This document shows, piece after piece, positions 44,809 through 53,120 of a DNA stretch of 64,000 bases; position 1 is the first letter of the stretch; every line of letters starts with the position of its first letter. The position numbers and the translations under genes were made by a program. Source of the stretch: Butyrivibrio proteoclasticus (lineage in GTDB: Bacteria > Bacillota > Clostridia > Lachnospirales > Lachnospiraceae); assembly GCF_900115735.1 (NCBI RefSeq), contig NZ_FOXO01000018.1, positions 20,908 to 84,907 on the forward strand, read 5' to 3'. The notes under the pieces are model-generated. The model made no database searches, was not told the origin of the DNA, and was given only the letters and a program-made list of their open reading frames with translations.

Positions 44809-46208
44809 TAAAAGATAATCAGGTTCATTTAAACAGGGCGCATGTAGTTGCGGACGGGCTTATTGTAGCCGGTTCTTACGTTGCGTCTTATTTTATAAAG
44901 TTTGAGCTATTTAGTAACAGGTTACCTGGTGGACACCTGCCTATGGGGATATACTTCAGGGCACTTTATTTTTTGGTTCCGGCGTACCTTATTCTTTATT
45001 ATATGGTTCAGCTTTACACGCCACGACGTGCCCTCAGAATGTGGGACGAGTTCATGGATGTGGTCAAAGCTAACGTGGCCGGTATCCTTGGCTTTTGGGT
45101 AATCCTTTTCCTTTTGAAGCACAACGACTTTTCCAGATCCATGATGATCATATTTGCTGTGTTGAATGTGACACTTGCAACAGCTTTCAGGATTGTTCTT
45201 AGAAAGTTTCTGAGGTATATAAGGAAAAAGGGCTACAACTTAAAACACGTTTTGCTTGTTGGATACTCAAGAGCGGCAGAAGGTTATATCAGTCGTATTC
45301 TTGATAATCCTCAATGGGGATATGAGATAGCCGGCGTTTTGGATGATTTTGTTCCTCTTGGAACTAATTACCATGGAGTTAAGGTTGTCGGTAAGATTGA
45401 GCAGCTTGGGCTATACCTTGAAAATAACAATTATGATGAGATAACGATCACGCTTCCTCTGGATGACTATGACAGACTGGAAGAGCTTGTTGCGCAGTGC
45501 GAGAAATCGGGAGTTCACACCAAGTTTATCCCGGATTATTCATCTCTTTTTCCAAGTAATCCATATACTGAGGATGTTCAGGGAATGCCTGTTATCAATA
45601 TCAGGTATGTACCATTGACCAACTCATTTAATAAGGTGGCCAAAAGACTCGTGGACATTGTAGGATCTTTGTTTGCAATAATCATCTTTTCACCTTTAAT
45701 GCTGGCTGCGGCTATAGCAGTTAAGGTTACAAGCAAGGGGCCTATTATCTACAAACAGGAGAGAATAGGGCTTAACGGTGTTCCGTTCAAGATGTACAAG
45801 TTCAGAACTATGAAGGTTCAGACTGAAGCTGAGGAAAAAAAGGGTTGGACAACAAAAGGAGACCCGAGGGTCACACGAATTGGGGCAATCCTTAGAAAGA
45901 CAAGTATTGATGAGATGCCGCAGTTCTTTAATATTTTTATCGGGCAGATGTCTCTTGTTGGCCCAAGACCGGAGAGACCTCAGTTTGTTGAGAAGTTCAA
46001 AGAACAGATACCAAGGTATATGGTAAAACATCAGGTTAGACCGGGACTTACAGGCTGGGCGCAGATTAACGGATACCGCGGTGACACATCCATCAGAAAA
46101 AGAATCGATTATGATATCTATTATATCGAGAATTGGACTATGGCTTTTGATTTTAAGATAATGCTTGGAACAATCCGGTATGGATTCGTAAATAAAAATG
46201 CATATTAG
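44805..46208 (+). CDS. Undecaprenyl-phosphate glycosylphosphotransferase (initiating transferase, WcaJ/CpsE-like)
   Basis: 467 residues. Four to five N-terminal membrane segments (to about 125) are followed by a nucleotide-binding-like domain (about 145-260) and the conserved C-terminal transferase (about 275-467): KRLVDIVGSLFAI, then YKQERIGLNG, FKMYKFRTM, SIDEMPQFFNI, MSLVGPRPE and RPGLTGWAQINGY. It moves a hexose-1-phosphate from UDP-sugar to undecaprenyl phosphate and so begins the repeating unit or polymer. It ends the glycan operon, with a terminator right behind. Confidence 0.95.
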   Translation: MIKDNQVHLNRAHVVADGLIVAGSYVASYFIKFELFSNRLPGGHLPMGIYFRALYFLVPAYLILYYMVQLYTPRRALRMWDEFMDVVKANVAGILGFWVILFLLKHNDFSRSMMIIFAVLNVTLATAFRIVLRKFLRYIRKKGYNLKHVLLVGYSRAAEGYISRILDNPQWGYEIAGVLDDFVPLGTNYHGVKVVGKIEQLGLYLENNNYDEITITLPLDDYDRLEELVAQCEKSGVHTKFIPDYSSLFPSNPYTEDVQGMPVINIRYVPLTNSFNKVAKRLVDIVGSLFAIIIFSPLMLAAAIAVKVTSKGPIIYKQERIGLNGVPFKMYKFRTMKVQTEAEEKKGWTTKGDPRVTRIGAILRKTSIDEMPQFFNIFIGQMSLVGPRPERPQFVEKFKEQIPRYMVKHQVRPGLTGWAQINGYRGDTSIRKRIDYDIYYIENWTMAFDFKIMLGTIRYGFVNKNAY

Positions 46209-46218
46209 AATTGATAAG

Positions 46219-46256
46219 GCGCAGGATAGAATAATTTATCCTGCGCTTGTATATTT
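46219..46256 (+). terminator. Terminator at the end of the glycan operon
   Basis: GCGCAGGATA (46219-46228) pairs perfectly with TATCCTGCGC (46237-46246) around an 8-nt loop, followed by TTGTATATTT. Confidence 0.75.
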
Positions 46257-46274
46257 GGAACATTTGTGGCATAG

Positions 46275-46280
46275 TATAAT
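46275..46280 (+). promoter_or_regulatory. -10-like element upstream of the LCP gene
   Basis: TATAAT at 46275-46280 is the best -10 match after the terminator; TTGGAA at 46255-46260 is only 14 bases upstream, so the -35 is poor. A start here would give a leader of about 45 nt. Confidence 0.35.
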
Positions 46281-46330
46281 ATGTTTTTTATTATGTAAAT
46301 TATAATTTGCTGGGATAAAGGAGATAGAAA

Positions 46331-47656
46331 ATGTCAAGGCGTGATGATGAATACTACGACAGAGACGAAAGACGTTCTTCTCACAAAAATAACGGGGAAG
46401 TGAGAAAGTCTGCTCGTGATAATAGATATCGTGATGATTACGACGATTATGATGATTATGACGATAAATCCGCAAGAAAGAGCTCAACAGGCTCCAGGAG
46501 CCATTCTTCTTCAAGAAGCGGTTCGAAGAGTCATTCAAGTGCGACCAGAAGCCAATCATCCAGAAGAGGTGGTTCACATGGTGGATCAGGTAAAAAGAAT
46601 AATAACAAGAAGGCAATCATCATTCTTGTTGCAGAAATCTTAGTTGCTTGTATTCTTGTTCTTGTTGCGTACCATGTATTTTTTAAGGTCGATGTTACCA
46701 AGGTTGGTAAGGTCAATATGAACGAGGAAGTTATTTCAAATAGTATTAGTGAAACAGCTGCTGAAAACGAGCAGATGAAAGGCTATACCAATATCGCACT
46801 TTTTGGCGTTGATACACGTGATGAAGCCAAGAACCAGGGCGCTATCAAGAAAAACACCAGAACAGATACAATCATTATTGCTTCTATAAATAATGAAAAT
46901 GGCGAAGTGAAGCTTTGTTCAGTTTATCGTGATACTTATCTTAATCTTAGTAATGATGAGTATACAAAGTGTAACGCAGCATACGCTGAAGGTGGTCCTG
47001 AGCAGGCTATTTCAATGCTTAACATGAATCTTGATATGGATATAGAGGACTTTATCACTATCGGATTCAAGGGACTGACAGATGTAGTTAACGCTCTCGG
47101 CGGTGTCGAGATCGATGTTACAGAGGCTGAGATTTCTCATCTTAATAACTATCAGGCAACAATGGCTACAGAGCTTGGACTTGAGTATGTGCCTGTAACA
47201 AGCACTGGTCTTCAGACACTTAATGGCCTTCAGGCAACAGCTTATTGCCGTATCAGATACACAGCAGGCGATGACTTCAAGCGTGCTGAAAGACAGAGAA
47301 CAGTTCTTATGGCTTGTCTTGAAAAGGCAAAGGGCAAGAGCTATTCAGATCTTGAGACAATTGCCAACAAGGCATTTGATGAGACATATACTTCACTTGA
47401 TCTTTCAGAGATCCTTGAACTTCTTAAGAATGTAGCTAATTACAATGTAGTTGATAATGGCGGATTCCCTGAAGAGAGCATGAGAGCAACAGGTACAATC
47501 GGTAAGAAGGGAAGCTGCGTAATTGCTGTTGATCTTGCAAGCAATGTTAAGTGGCTTCATCAGTTCCTGTTCAATGATACAGAGTATACAATTTCTCCAG
47601 ATGTACAGAAATTTAGTGATAAGATCAAAGCTGATACAGATCCATATTTGAATTGA
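46331..47656 (+). CDS. LytR-CpsA-Psr (LCP) family glycopolymer ligase
   Basis: 441 residues. An N-terminal cytosolic region of about 95 residues is rich in Asp, Tyr, Arg and Ser (RYRDDYDDYDDYDDK), followed by a membrane segment at about 97-118 and the extracellular LCP domain (about 150-370). LCP landmarks are FGVDTRDEA, the KNTRTDTIIIASIN segment and YCRIRYTAGDDFKRAERQR, with the conserved Arg and Asp residues that bind pyrophosphate. It attaches the lipid-linked polymer to peptidoglycan. GGAG precedes the ATG. Its place after the initiating transferase fits the same pathway. Confidence 0.92.
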   Translation: MSRRDDEYYDRDERRSSHKNNGEVRKSARDNRYRDDYDDYDDYDDKSARKSSTGSRSHSSSRSGSKSHSSATRSQSSRRGGSHGGSGKKNNNKKAIIILVAEILVACILVLVAYHVFFKVDVTKVGKVNMNEEVISNSISETAAENEQMKGYTNIALFGVDTRDEAKNQGAIKKNTRTDTIIIASINNENGEVKLCSVYRDTYLNLSNDEYTKCNAAYAEGGPEQAISMLNMNLDMDIEDFITIGFKGLTDVVNALGGVEIDVTEAEISHLNNYQATMATELGLEYVPVTSTGLQTLNGLQATAYCRIRYTAGDDFKRAERQRTVLMACLEKAKGKSYSDLETIANKAFDETYTSLDLSEILELLKNVANYNVVDNGGFPEESMRATGTIGKKGSCVIAVDLASNVKWLHQFLFNDTEYTISPDVQKFSDKIKADTDPYLN

Positions 47657-47663
47657 TGATTTA

Positions 47664-47760
47664 ATGCTGAGGGCATTTTAGACTGTAGAGATGGTATGTG
47701 CGTATTGTGCTTTAACAAAGCGCACATACCTCTTTTAAGTTAGAACCGTGCGCTCAGCAT
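47664..47760 (+). terminator. Terminator within a larger closed structure after the LCP gene
   Basis: The strong stem GGTATGTGCG/CGCACATACC (47693-47730) followed by TCTTTT is the terminator. An outer pair ATGCTGAG (47664-47671) with CTCAGCAT (47753-47760) can enclose the whole region, which a simple terminator does not need. Confidence 0.7.
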
Positions 47761-47785
47761 AAGTTGTATATAAAAGGAAAAACAG

Positions 47786-48724
47786 ATGAATACAGTAGAC
47801 GTAATTATTCCTACCTACAAGCCGGATTACTCTGTGCTGACAATGATCGATGATTTGGAAAAACAGTCATTGAGGCCAAGCCACATCATCATCATGAATA
47901 CGGAGGAAAAATACTGGAATAAGCTTCTTGAGGAGACGAAAGAAAATCCTCTGGAAAAGTATGACAATATAATAGTAAAGCATGTAACAAAGGCTGAATT
48001 TGACCACGGTGAAACCAGAAATCAGGGAGTAGCATTATCTGATTCGGACTTCTTTTTAATGATGACTCAGGATGCGTTCCCGAGGGATAAGATGCTTATT
48101 AGTAATCTTGCAAAGGCATTGGACAGAGATGTGGCTGCGGCTTATGCAAGACAGTATCCGAAATCTGACTGCAATCTTGCAGAGAGATATTCAAGAAAGT
48201 TTAATTATCCCAATGAACCTATGAAAAAAACACAGGATGATGTGGATAAACTTGGAATAAAAACTTATTTTTGTTCAAATGTATGTGCCATGTACAGGCG
48301 TGACGTATATAATGTAATTGGTGGATTTACTCACAGAACTATTTTTAATGAGGATATGGTATTTGCGGGTAATGCCTGTCAGCGGGGCTATGCTATTATG
48401 TATGTTCCCGAGGCGGGAGTCATCCACTCGCACAATTACACTTGTATGCAGCAGTTTCACAGGAATTTTGACCTTGGTGTTTCACAGACTGATCATCCGG
48501 AGATCTTTGGCAGGATCAAATCGGAAACTGAAGGCAAAAAGATGGTGAGACAGACTATCGATCATTTCAGACATATAGGAAAAGCACATCTTATTCCGGG
48601 ATATATTGTTATGTGTGGCTTCAGATGGATGGGCTATAAGCTTGGAAGAAATTATAAAAAGCTTCCTATGAGTGTTGTGAAACTTTGCAGTTTAAACAAA
48701 GAGTACTGGAAAACAAGGAGCTAA
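47786..48724 (+). CDS. GT2 glycosyltransferase (rhamnosyltransferase-like)
   Basis: 312 residues. DVIIPTYKPDYSVL opens the GT-A fold; HVTKAEFDHGETRNQGVAL near residues 68-86 and FLMMTQDAFP near 92 are characteristic of RfbF/RfbN-type rhamnosyltransferases. FNEDMVFAGNACQRGY near 188 is the acceptor-side motif. AAAGGAAA precedes the ATG. It is separated from the main operon by the LCP gene and two terminators, and it forms a pair with the alarmone synthetase one base downstream. Confidence 0.88.
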   Translation: MNTVDVIIPTYKPDYSVLTMIDDLEKQSLRPSHIIIMNTEEKYWNKLLEETKENPLEKYDNIIVKHVTKAEFDHGETRNQGVALSDSDFFLMMTQDAFPRDKMLISNLAKALDRDVAAAYARQYPKSDCNLAERYSRKFNYPNEPMKKTQDDVDKLGIKTYFCSNVCAMYRRDVYNVIGGFTHRTIFNEDMVFAGNACQRGYAIMYVPEAGVIHSHNYTCMQQFHRNFDLGVSQTDHPEIFGRIKSETEGKKMVRQTIDHFRHIGKAHLIPGYIVMCGFRWMGYKLGRNYKKLPMSVVKLCSLNKEYWKTRS

Positions 48725-48725
48725 T

Positions 48726-49385
48726 ATGGAATTAGATCTCGCTGAGAGCAACATCAAGATTTCCGATGATATTAACACCTGGGAGGAAGTTAACCTTCTC
48801 TATAATGCTGCGCTTAAGCAGATAACCACCAAGATAGAGATACTTAACGAGGAGTTTCAGGAAGTTCACAGATATAACCCCATCGAGCACGTTAAGGCCA
48901 GAGTTAAGGCACCTGAGAGTATTGTAAAAAAGCTAAAGAGAAATGGGTATGAGTCTACAATAGGAAACATGGTCCGCTATGTTAATGACATAGCAGGAAT
49001 CCGTATCATTTGCTCTTTTACATCGGATATATACAGAATTGCTGAGATGATCAGCAACCAGAAAGATATTCAGGTCCATACTGTTAAGGATTATATTATG
49101 AACCCTAAAAACAGCGGATACAGAAGCTATCACATGATAGTATCTCTCCCTGTTTATCTTTCAGACAGAATTGTTAATGTTAAGGTTGAAATCCAGATAA
49201 GAACTGTAGCCATGGATTTCTGGGCTTCTCTTGAGCACAAGATTCAGTACAAGTTTGAAGGTAAGGCTCCAAGTCATATCAATTCGGAGCTTACGCAATG
49301 TGCACAAATGGTGGCGGACCTTGATGCTCGCATGCTTTCACTTAATGAAGAGATTCAGGCAGTGGGAGAGAAGAAAGAGGATTAA
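48726..49385 (+). CDS. Small alarmone synthetase (RelQ/YjbM-type (p)ppGpp synthetase)
   Basis: 219 residues containing only the synthetase domain of the RelA/SpoT family; no HD hydrolase, TGS or ACT domain is present. DIAGIRIICSF near residues 88-98, GYRSYHMIVSLPVYL near 136-150 and VEIQIRTVAMDFWASLEHK near 158-176 are the signature segments, and a C-terminal helix follows as in tetrameric SAS enzymes. It makes (p)ppGpp from GTP/GDP and ATP. AAGGAG precedes the ATG, and the gap to the GT2 gene is one base, so the two are co-translated. Confidence 0.92.
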   Translation: MELDLAESNIKISDDINTWEEVNLLYNAALKQITTKIEILNEEFQEVHRYNPIEHVKARVKAPESIVKKLKRNGYESTIGNMVRYVNDIAGIRIICSFTSDIYRIAEMISNQKDIQVHTVKDYIMNPKNSGYRSYHMIVSLPVYLSDRIVNVKVEIQIRTVAMDFWASLEHKIQYKFEGKAPSHINSELTQCAQMVADLDARMLSLNEEIQAVGEKKED

Positions 49386-49393
49386 GTCAGGAC

Positions 49394-49430
49394 TATGGTA
49401 ATGGTTTTGCGGCCATTACCATAATTGCCT
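49394..49430 (+). terminator. Hairpin terminator after the alarmone synthetase gene
   Basis: TATGGTAATGG (49394-49404) pairs perfectly with CCATTACCATA (49413-49423) over 11 bp; the following ATTGCCTTATT is only weakly T-rich. Confidence 0.6.
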
Positions 49431-49444
49431 TATTAATGAGGAGT

Positions 49445-49528
49445 GGCCAGATACGGTCTCCCGCACCTGGCCTATTATGAAAAAATCTATCTTTCTAAAT
49501 TGAGTTGCCGTATTTCCATCGGCTATGG
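49445..49528 (+). other. Non-coding stretch with competing short stems
   Basis: GGCCAG (49445-49450) pairs with CTGGCC (49467-49472). ATACGG (49451-49456) inside that loop can also pair with CCGTAT (49508-49513), and GCCG/CGGC (49507-49523) competes with it. The stems are short, so this may be chance. No known riboswitch is recognised in this part of the 315-base gap 49386-49700. Confidence 0.3.
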
Positions 49529-49551
49529 TATTAATATACAATTCAATTATT

Positions 49552-49600
49552 AACAAATTATGAACAAATAGTAAACAAATGGTAAAAGTGTACAACAAAT
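49552..49600 (+). promoter_or_regulatory. Four AACAAAT direct repeats on one helix face
   Basis: AACAAAT begins at 49552, 49563, 49574 and 49594. The steps are 11, 11 and 20 bases, close to one, one and two helical turns. The array lies about 100 bases before the 49701 gene and may be an operator for a multimeric regulator. The rest of the gap is AT-rich, with no clear -35/-10 pair. Confidence 0.5.
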
Positions 49601-49700
49601 GTATTTATATAAATATTGTCTTGTCTAATTTGCACAATGGATGATATTGTATATTGTATGCAGATCAGAGGGATAGTAGATTTCATTGGGAGGGAATATT

Positions 49701-50090
49701 TTGGATAACATTATGGATAAGCTCGCTAAGGAAATGAGTGCACAGGATATGATCAAAGCTAACACCCAGGCTGAGGTTGAGTCGGCTATCAGTGAGTCAG
49801 TTGAAGCAGTTTCCAAAAAAATGGAGGAGAACTTCAACAAAAAGTTTGATGAAAATAGCACAAAAACACATGATGTTGGTGTTCAGACCTACCGTAATGT
49901 TCAGGCAGTACTGAATAAACAGGAAGAGAAGCATCAGGAAGAATATAAAGAGATCAAAAAGAAATTTGAAGAAGTCCAATTTGCCATTGAAACCAAGAAC
50001 ACAGCGCTTCTTCCAATTCTTATAGTTACACTTCTCGTGGCAGGAGCGGACCTTGTTATAAATATTCTTAGAATTTTTGGTATCATTTAA
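49701..50090 (+). CDS. Small coiled-coil protein with C-terminal membrane anchor
   Basis: About 129 residues. I chose TTG 49701 because GGAGGG at 49688-49693 lies seven bases upstream; the frame is also open from TTG 49686, which would put the ribosome binding site inside the gene. Residues about 10-95 are highly charged and predicted helical/coiled coil (KKMEENFNKKFDEN, EEKHQEEYKEIKKKFEE), and the last ~25 residues are a membrane helix. No family is recognised. It lies 23 bases upstream of an M23 peptidase gene and may act with it at the membrane (inference). Confidence 0.65.
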   Translation: MDNIMDKLAKEMSAQDMIKANTQAEVESAISESVEAVSKKMEENFNKKFDENSTKTHDVGVQTYRNVQAVLNKQEEKHQEEYKEIKKKFEEVQFAIETKNTALLPILIVTLLVAGADLVINILRIFGII

Positions 50091-50113
50091 TACATTTTGG
50101 AAAGATTTACAAC

Positions 50114-51703
50114 ATGAATTTTAGAAACACGATTTTTAGAAACAGAATTAAAATTTGGTTTTTGCATTCCACTTTGGTGGTCATTGCTTTCTGGATCTTA
50201 TTTATGCCTACATTTGTTAAGTTCCAGAAGGGAGGCAATAATCTTTTTACAATAACTTTAAACGGGCAGTTTGTTGGAACAGTGGCTTCAAGGAGCGATG
50301 CCTATGAAGCATATCGTACGGCGAGAAAAGAGATATCAAGTAGCGATGATGAGCTAACTCTTGCCGGAGCAGATATGACAATTGATGGTAGTGACAAAAT
50401 TTTTGGCGCTGTCGACTCTATGGCAGATGTTACAAAGTCTATGGTTGAAGTTCTGACAGGAAGCAGAAAAAGTACGCTTAACCGAGCATACTCAATTAAG
50501 ATTAATGAGTTTTCTGTGAATCTTGCTTCAATCGATGATGTAATGGAGCTTCTTGAGACAGCTCTTTCCACCTATGATACAGAGGACAAATATGATGTCA
50601 CTTTGACTCTTGACCCAACCAGAGAAGTGAACGTTTTGACTCCGGTTGTTCTTAGTAAGGAAGAAGTAAAAAAAGAAGAGAAAAATGCCCAGACAAGCAT
50701 GCCGGAATCCGGCTTTTCTCAAATGCTTACAGAGGCAGTCAGGGATGCTGCACCTATTTCCTATGACAAGGATTTTTCTGATTACGAGCTTGGTCTTTTA
50801 TCCATAGATTTTGCGGATAAGGTTGAAATCGTAGAAAGCTATCTTCCTGATGATGAGATTACAGAGCTTTCAGAAGCTATTAATGAAGTGACCAAGGATA
50901 AAGAAACTAATCAGATCTATGAAGTGCAGGAAGGCGATGTTCTTGGCTCCATAGCTTTAAAATATGATCTTACAGTAGCAGATATCGTAGCTATGAACGG
51001 ATTTTTGGAGAGTGAGAACACTACTATCCGAACAGGCGATGAACTTATAGTAACAGTTCCGGAACCTGAACTTTCAGTAGTCTACACAGTTCAAGAATAC
51101 TATGAAGAGGACTATGAGGCAGAAGTTCAGTATGTCTATAACGATTCATGGTATACAACACAGAGTAAGGTAATACAGGAACCTTCCGCAGGACACAGAA
51201 AGGTTGTAGCTCTTGTGACATATAATGATGCCAGTGAGGTATCCAGTGAGATCCAGAAGGAAGAAGTTACTTATCAGGCTGTTCCTAAGATTGTTGAAAA
51301 GGGTACCATCGTTCCTCCTACATACATAAAACCTATTTCCGGTGGACGATTGACATCAGGATTTGGAAAGAGAACAAGTCCTACTAAAGGAGCAAGTTCT
51401 TACCATAAAGGCGTTGACTGGGCTACTCCTGTCGGAACAGCGGTTGTTGCATCTTCATCAGGTGTTGTTACAAGAGCCGGTTGGGGAAGCGGATATGGAT
51501 ACTGTGTATATATCAGGCATTCTGATGGAAGAGAGACCAGATATGGTCATCTTTCAAAAGTTCTTGTTTCAGTTGGACAGTCAGTTACTCAGGGACAAAA
51601 GATTGCGTTGTCAGGAAATACCGGTGTTTCCACTGGGCCGCACCTGCATTTTGAGATTTTGATTGGCGGTACTCAGGTCAATCCGTTGAATTATTTAAAC
51701 TAA
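50114..51703 (+). CDS. Membrane-anchored M23 peptidase with LysM and G5 domains
   Basis: 529 residues. A membrane segment at about 18-36 precedes an extracellular region of unknown fold, a LysM domain (about 268-316; YEVQEGDVLGSIALKYDLT), a G5 domain (about 318-400) and an M23 endopeptidase domain (about 410-529). The metal ligands are visible in YHKGVDW and GPHLHFEI, so it should be active, unlike degenerate M23 scaffolds. It probably cuts peptide cross-links in peptidoglycan during growth or separation. The start ATG lacks a strong ribosome binding site (GGAAAG nearby). Confidence 0.92.
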   Translation: MNFRNTIFRNRIKIWFLHSTLVVIAFWILFMPTFVKFQKGGNNLFTITLNGQFVGTVASRSDAYEAYRTARKEISSSDDELTLAGADMTIDGSDKIFGAVDSMADVTKSMVEVLTGSRKSTLNRAYSIKINEFSVNLASIDDVMELLETALSTYDTEDKYDVTLTLDPTREVNVLTPVVLSKEEVKKEEKNAQTSMPESGFSQMLTEAVRDAAPISYDKDFSDYELGLLSIDFADKVEIVESYLPDDEITELSEAINEVTKDKETNQIYEVQEGDVLGSIALKYDLTVADIVAMNGFLESENTTIRTGDELIVTVPEPELSVVYTVQEYYEEDYEAEVQYVYNDSWYTTQSKVIQEPSAGHRKVVALVTYNDASEVSSEIQKEEVTYQAVPKIVEKGTIVPPTYIKPISGGRLTSGFGKRTSPTKGASSYHKGVDWATPVGTAVVASSSGVVTRAGWGSGYGYCVYIRHSDGRETRYGHLSKVLVSVGQSVTQGQKIALSGNTGVSTGPHLHFEILIGGTQVNPLNYLN

Positions 51704-51710
51704 GCCATTT

Positions 51711-51739
51711 TTGACACATATATCATATTGTGCTATTAA
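51711..51739 (+). promoter_or_regulatory. Possible promoter of murA
   Basis: TTGACA at 51711-51716 with TATTAA at 51734-51739 gives a 17-base spacer; TATAAT at 51740-51745 is nearby but too far for that -35. A start here would give a leader of about 50 nt. Confidence 0.5.
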
Positions 51740-51796
51740 TATAATTTGGCAAAAGAGTTAATTTTTGAAAAATAGGTTATATGGGATGGGATTCCT

Positions 51797-53086
51797 ATGG
51801 AAAAATATGTAATAAAAGGTGGAGTTCCTCTTGTAGGAGAAGTTGAAATAGGCGGTGCAAAGAACGCTGCGCTTGCGATTTTAGCTGCTGCTACAATGGC
51901 GGACGAAACTGTATATATAGACAATATGCCTGATGAGTCAGACACCAATGCTATGCTTCAGGCTATAAGTTCAACCGGTGCCTTTGTTGAGAGAACAGGA
52001 AGACATTCGGTTAAAATAAATGCTTCACAGATTCACACATATACAATAGAGGATTACATTAAAAAGATTCGCGCATCTTATTATCTGCTTGGGGCTTTTC
52101 TTGGAAAATATAAGAAAGCAGGAGTTGTACTTCCAAGCGGGTGTAACATAGGTCTTAGACCTATAGATCAGCATATCAAGGGCTTTACAGCTCTTGGCGC
52201 GCAGGTGAGCATTGAACATGGTATCATTGATGCTCATGCTGATAAACTTACTGGCAGTCACATTTACCTTGATGTTGTAAGTGTCGGTGCTACTATCAAT
52301 ATCATGATGGCAGCAGCTATGGCAGAGGGTAAGACTATTATTGAAAACGCTGCCAAGGAACCACATGTAGTAGATTTTGCAAACTTTCTTAACAGCATGG
52401 GTGCCAATATAAAGGGTGCCGGAACTGATGTTATCAGGATAAAAGGGGTTGAAAAGCTCCACGGTACTGAGTATACGATTATTCCTGACCAGATAGAGGC
52501 AGGGACATTTATGTTGGTAGCTGCAGCTACTAAGGGTGATATCACTATAAAGAATGTAATTCCCAAGCATTTGGAATCTATCAGTGCAAAACTTATAGAG
52601 ATGGGATGTCAGATTCATGAGTCAGATGATGCGGTAAGAGTTGTAGCTACAAAGCGTCTTACCAATACCCATGTCAAGACACTTCCTTATCCGGGATTTC
52701 CAACAGATATGCAGCCTCAGATTACGGTTGCCCTTGGACTTGCAAGTGGTATCAGTATCGTAACAGAGAGTATTTTCGAGAACAGATTTAAATATGTTGA
52801 TGAACTTACAAGAATGGGTGCATGCATTAAGGTTGAGGGCAGTACTGCAATTATTGAAGGTGTTGATAAGTATACTGGAGCTACAGTGTCAGCACCGGAC
52901 CTTAGAGCAGGAGCGGCTCTTGTAATAGCAGCCCTTACAGCTGAAGGATTTTCATCTGTAGAGGACATCATGTATATCGAAAGAGGCTATGAAGACTTTG
53001 ACAAAAAGCTTCGCGAGCTTGGTGCTCATATTGAAAAAGTTGACTCAGACTATGATATGCAGAAATTCAAATTGAAACATGCTTAA
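51797..53086 (+). CDS. murA: UDP-N-acetylglucosamine 1-carboxyvinyltransferase
   Basis: 429 residues, the usual length. It catalyses the first committed step of peptidoglycan synthesis, adding enolpyruvate to UDP-GlcNAc. GGAKNAALAILAAA near residues 18-31 carries the substrate-binding Lys-Asn pair, and LPSGCNIGLRPIDQH near 115-129 carries the catalytic Cys, so fosfomycin sensitivity would be expected. FPTDMQPQ near 305 is a further signature. TGGGAT precedes the ATG. Whether a second MurA paralog exists cannot be seen here. Confidence 0.97.
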   Translation: MEKYVIKGGVPLVGEVEIGGAKNAALAILAAATMADETVYIDNMPDESDTNAMLQAISSTGAFVERTGRHSVKINASQIHTYTIEDYIKKIRASYYLLGAFLGKYKKAGVVLPSGCNIGLRPIDQHIKGFTALGAQVSIEHGIIDAHADKLTGSHIYLDVVSVGATINIMMAAAMAEGKTIIENAAKEPHVVDFANFLNSMGANIKGAGTDVIRIKGVEKLHGTEYTIIPDQIEAGTFMLVAAATKGDITIKNVIPKHLESISAKLIEMGCQIHESDDAVRVVATKRLTNTHVKTLPYPGFPTDMQPQITVALGLASGISIVTESIFENRFKYVDELTRMGACIKVEGSTAIIEGVDKYTGATVSAPDLRAGAALVIAALTAEGFSSVEDIMYIERGYEDFDKKLRELGAHIEKVDSDYDMQKFKLKHA

Positions 53087-53087
53087 T

Positions 53088-53120
53088 AAAAAAGGAAAGC
53101 TGAAATAGCTTTCCTTTTTT
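53088..53120. terminator. Bidirectional terminator between murA and the HD-GYP gene
   Basis: AAAGGAAAGCT and AGCTTTCCTTT form a perfect stem with a 5-nt loop, flanked by A and T runs, so it can work in both directions for the convergent genes. The HD-GYP stop codon lies at its right edge. Confidence 0.85.

Noticed and set aside
49552..49600. AACAAAT repeats considered as origin iterons or attachment site
   Set aside because: No replication initiator, dnaA-type boxes or integrase gene is nearby; a regulatory array is simpler.
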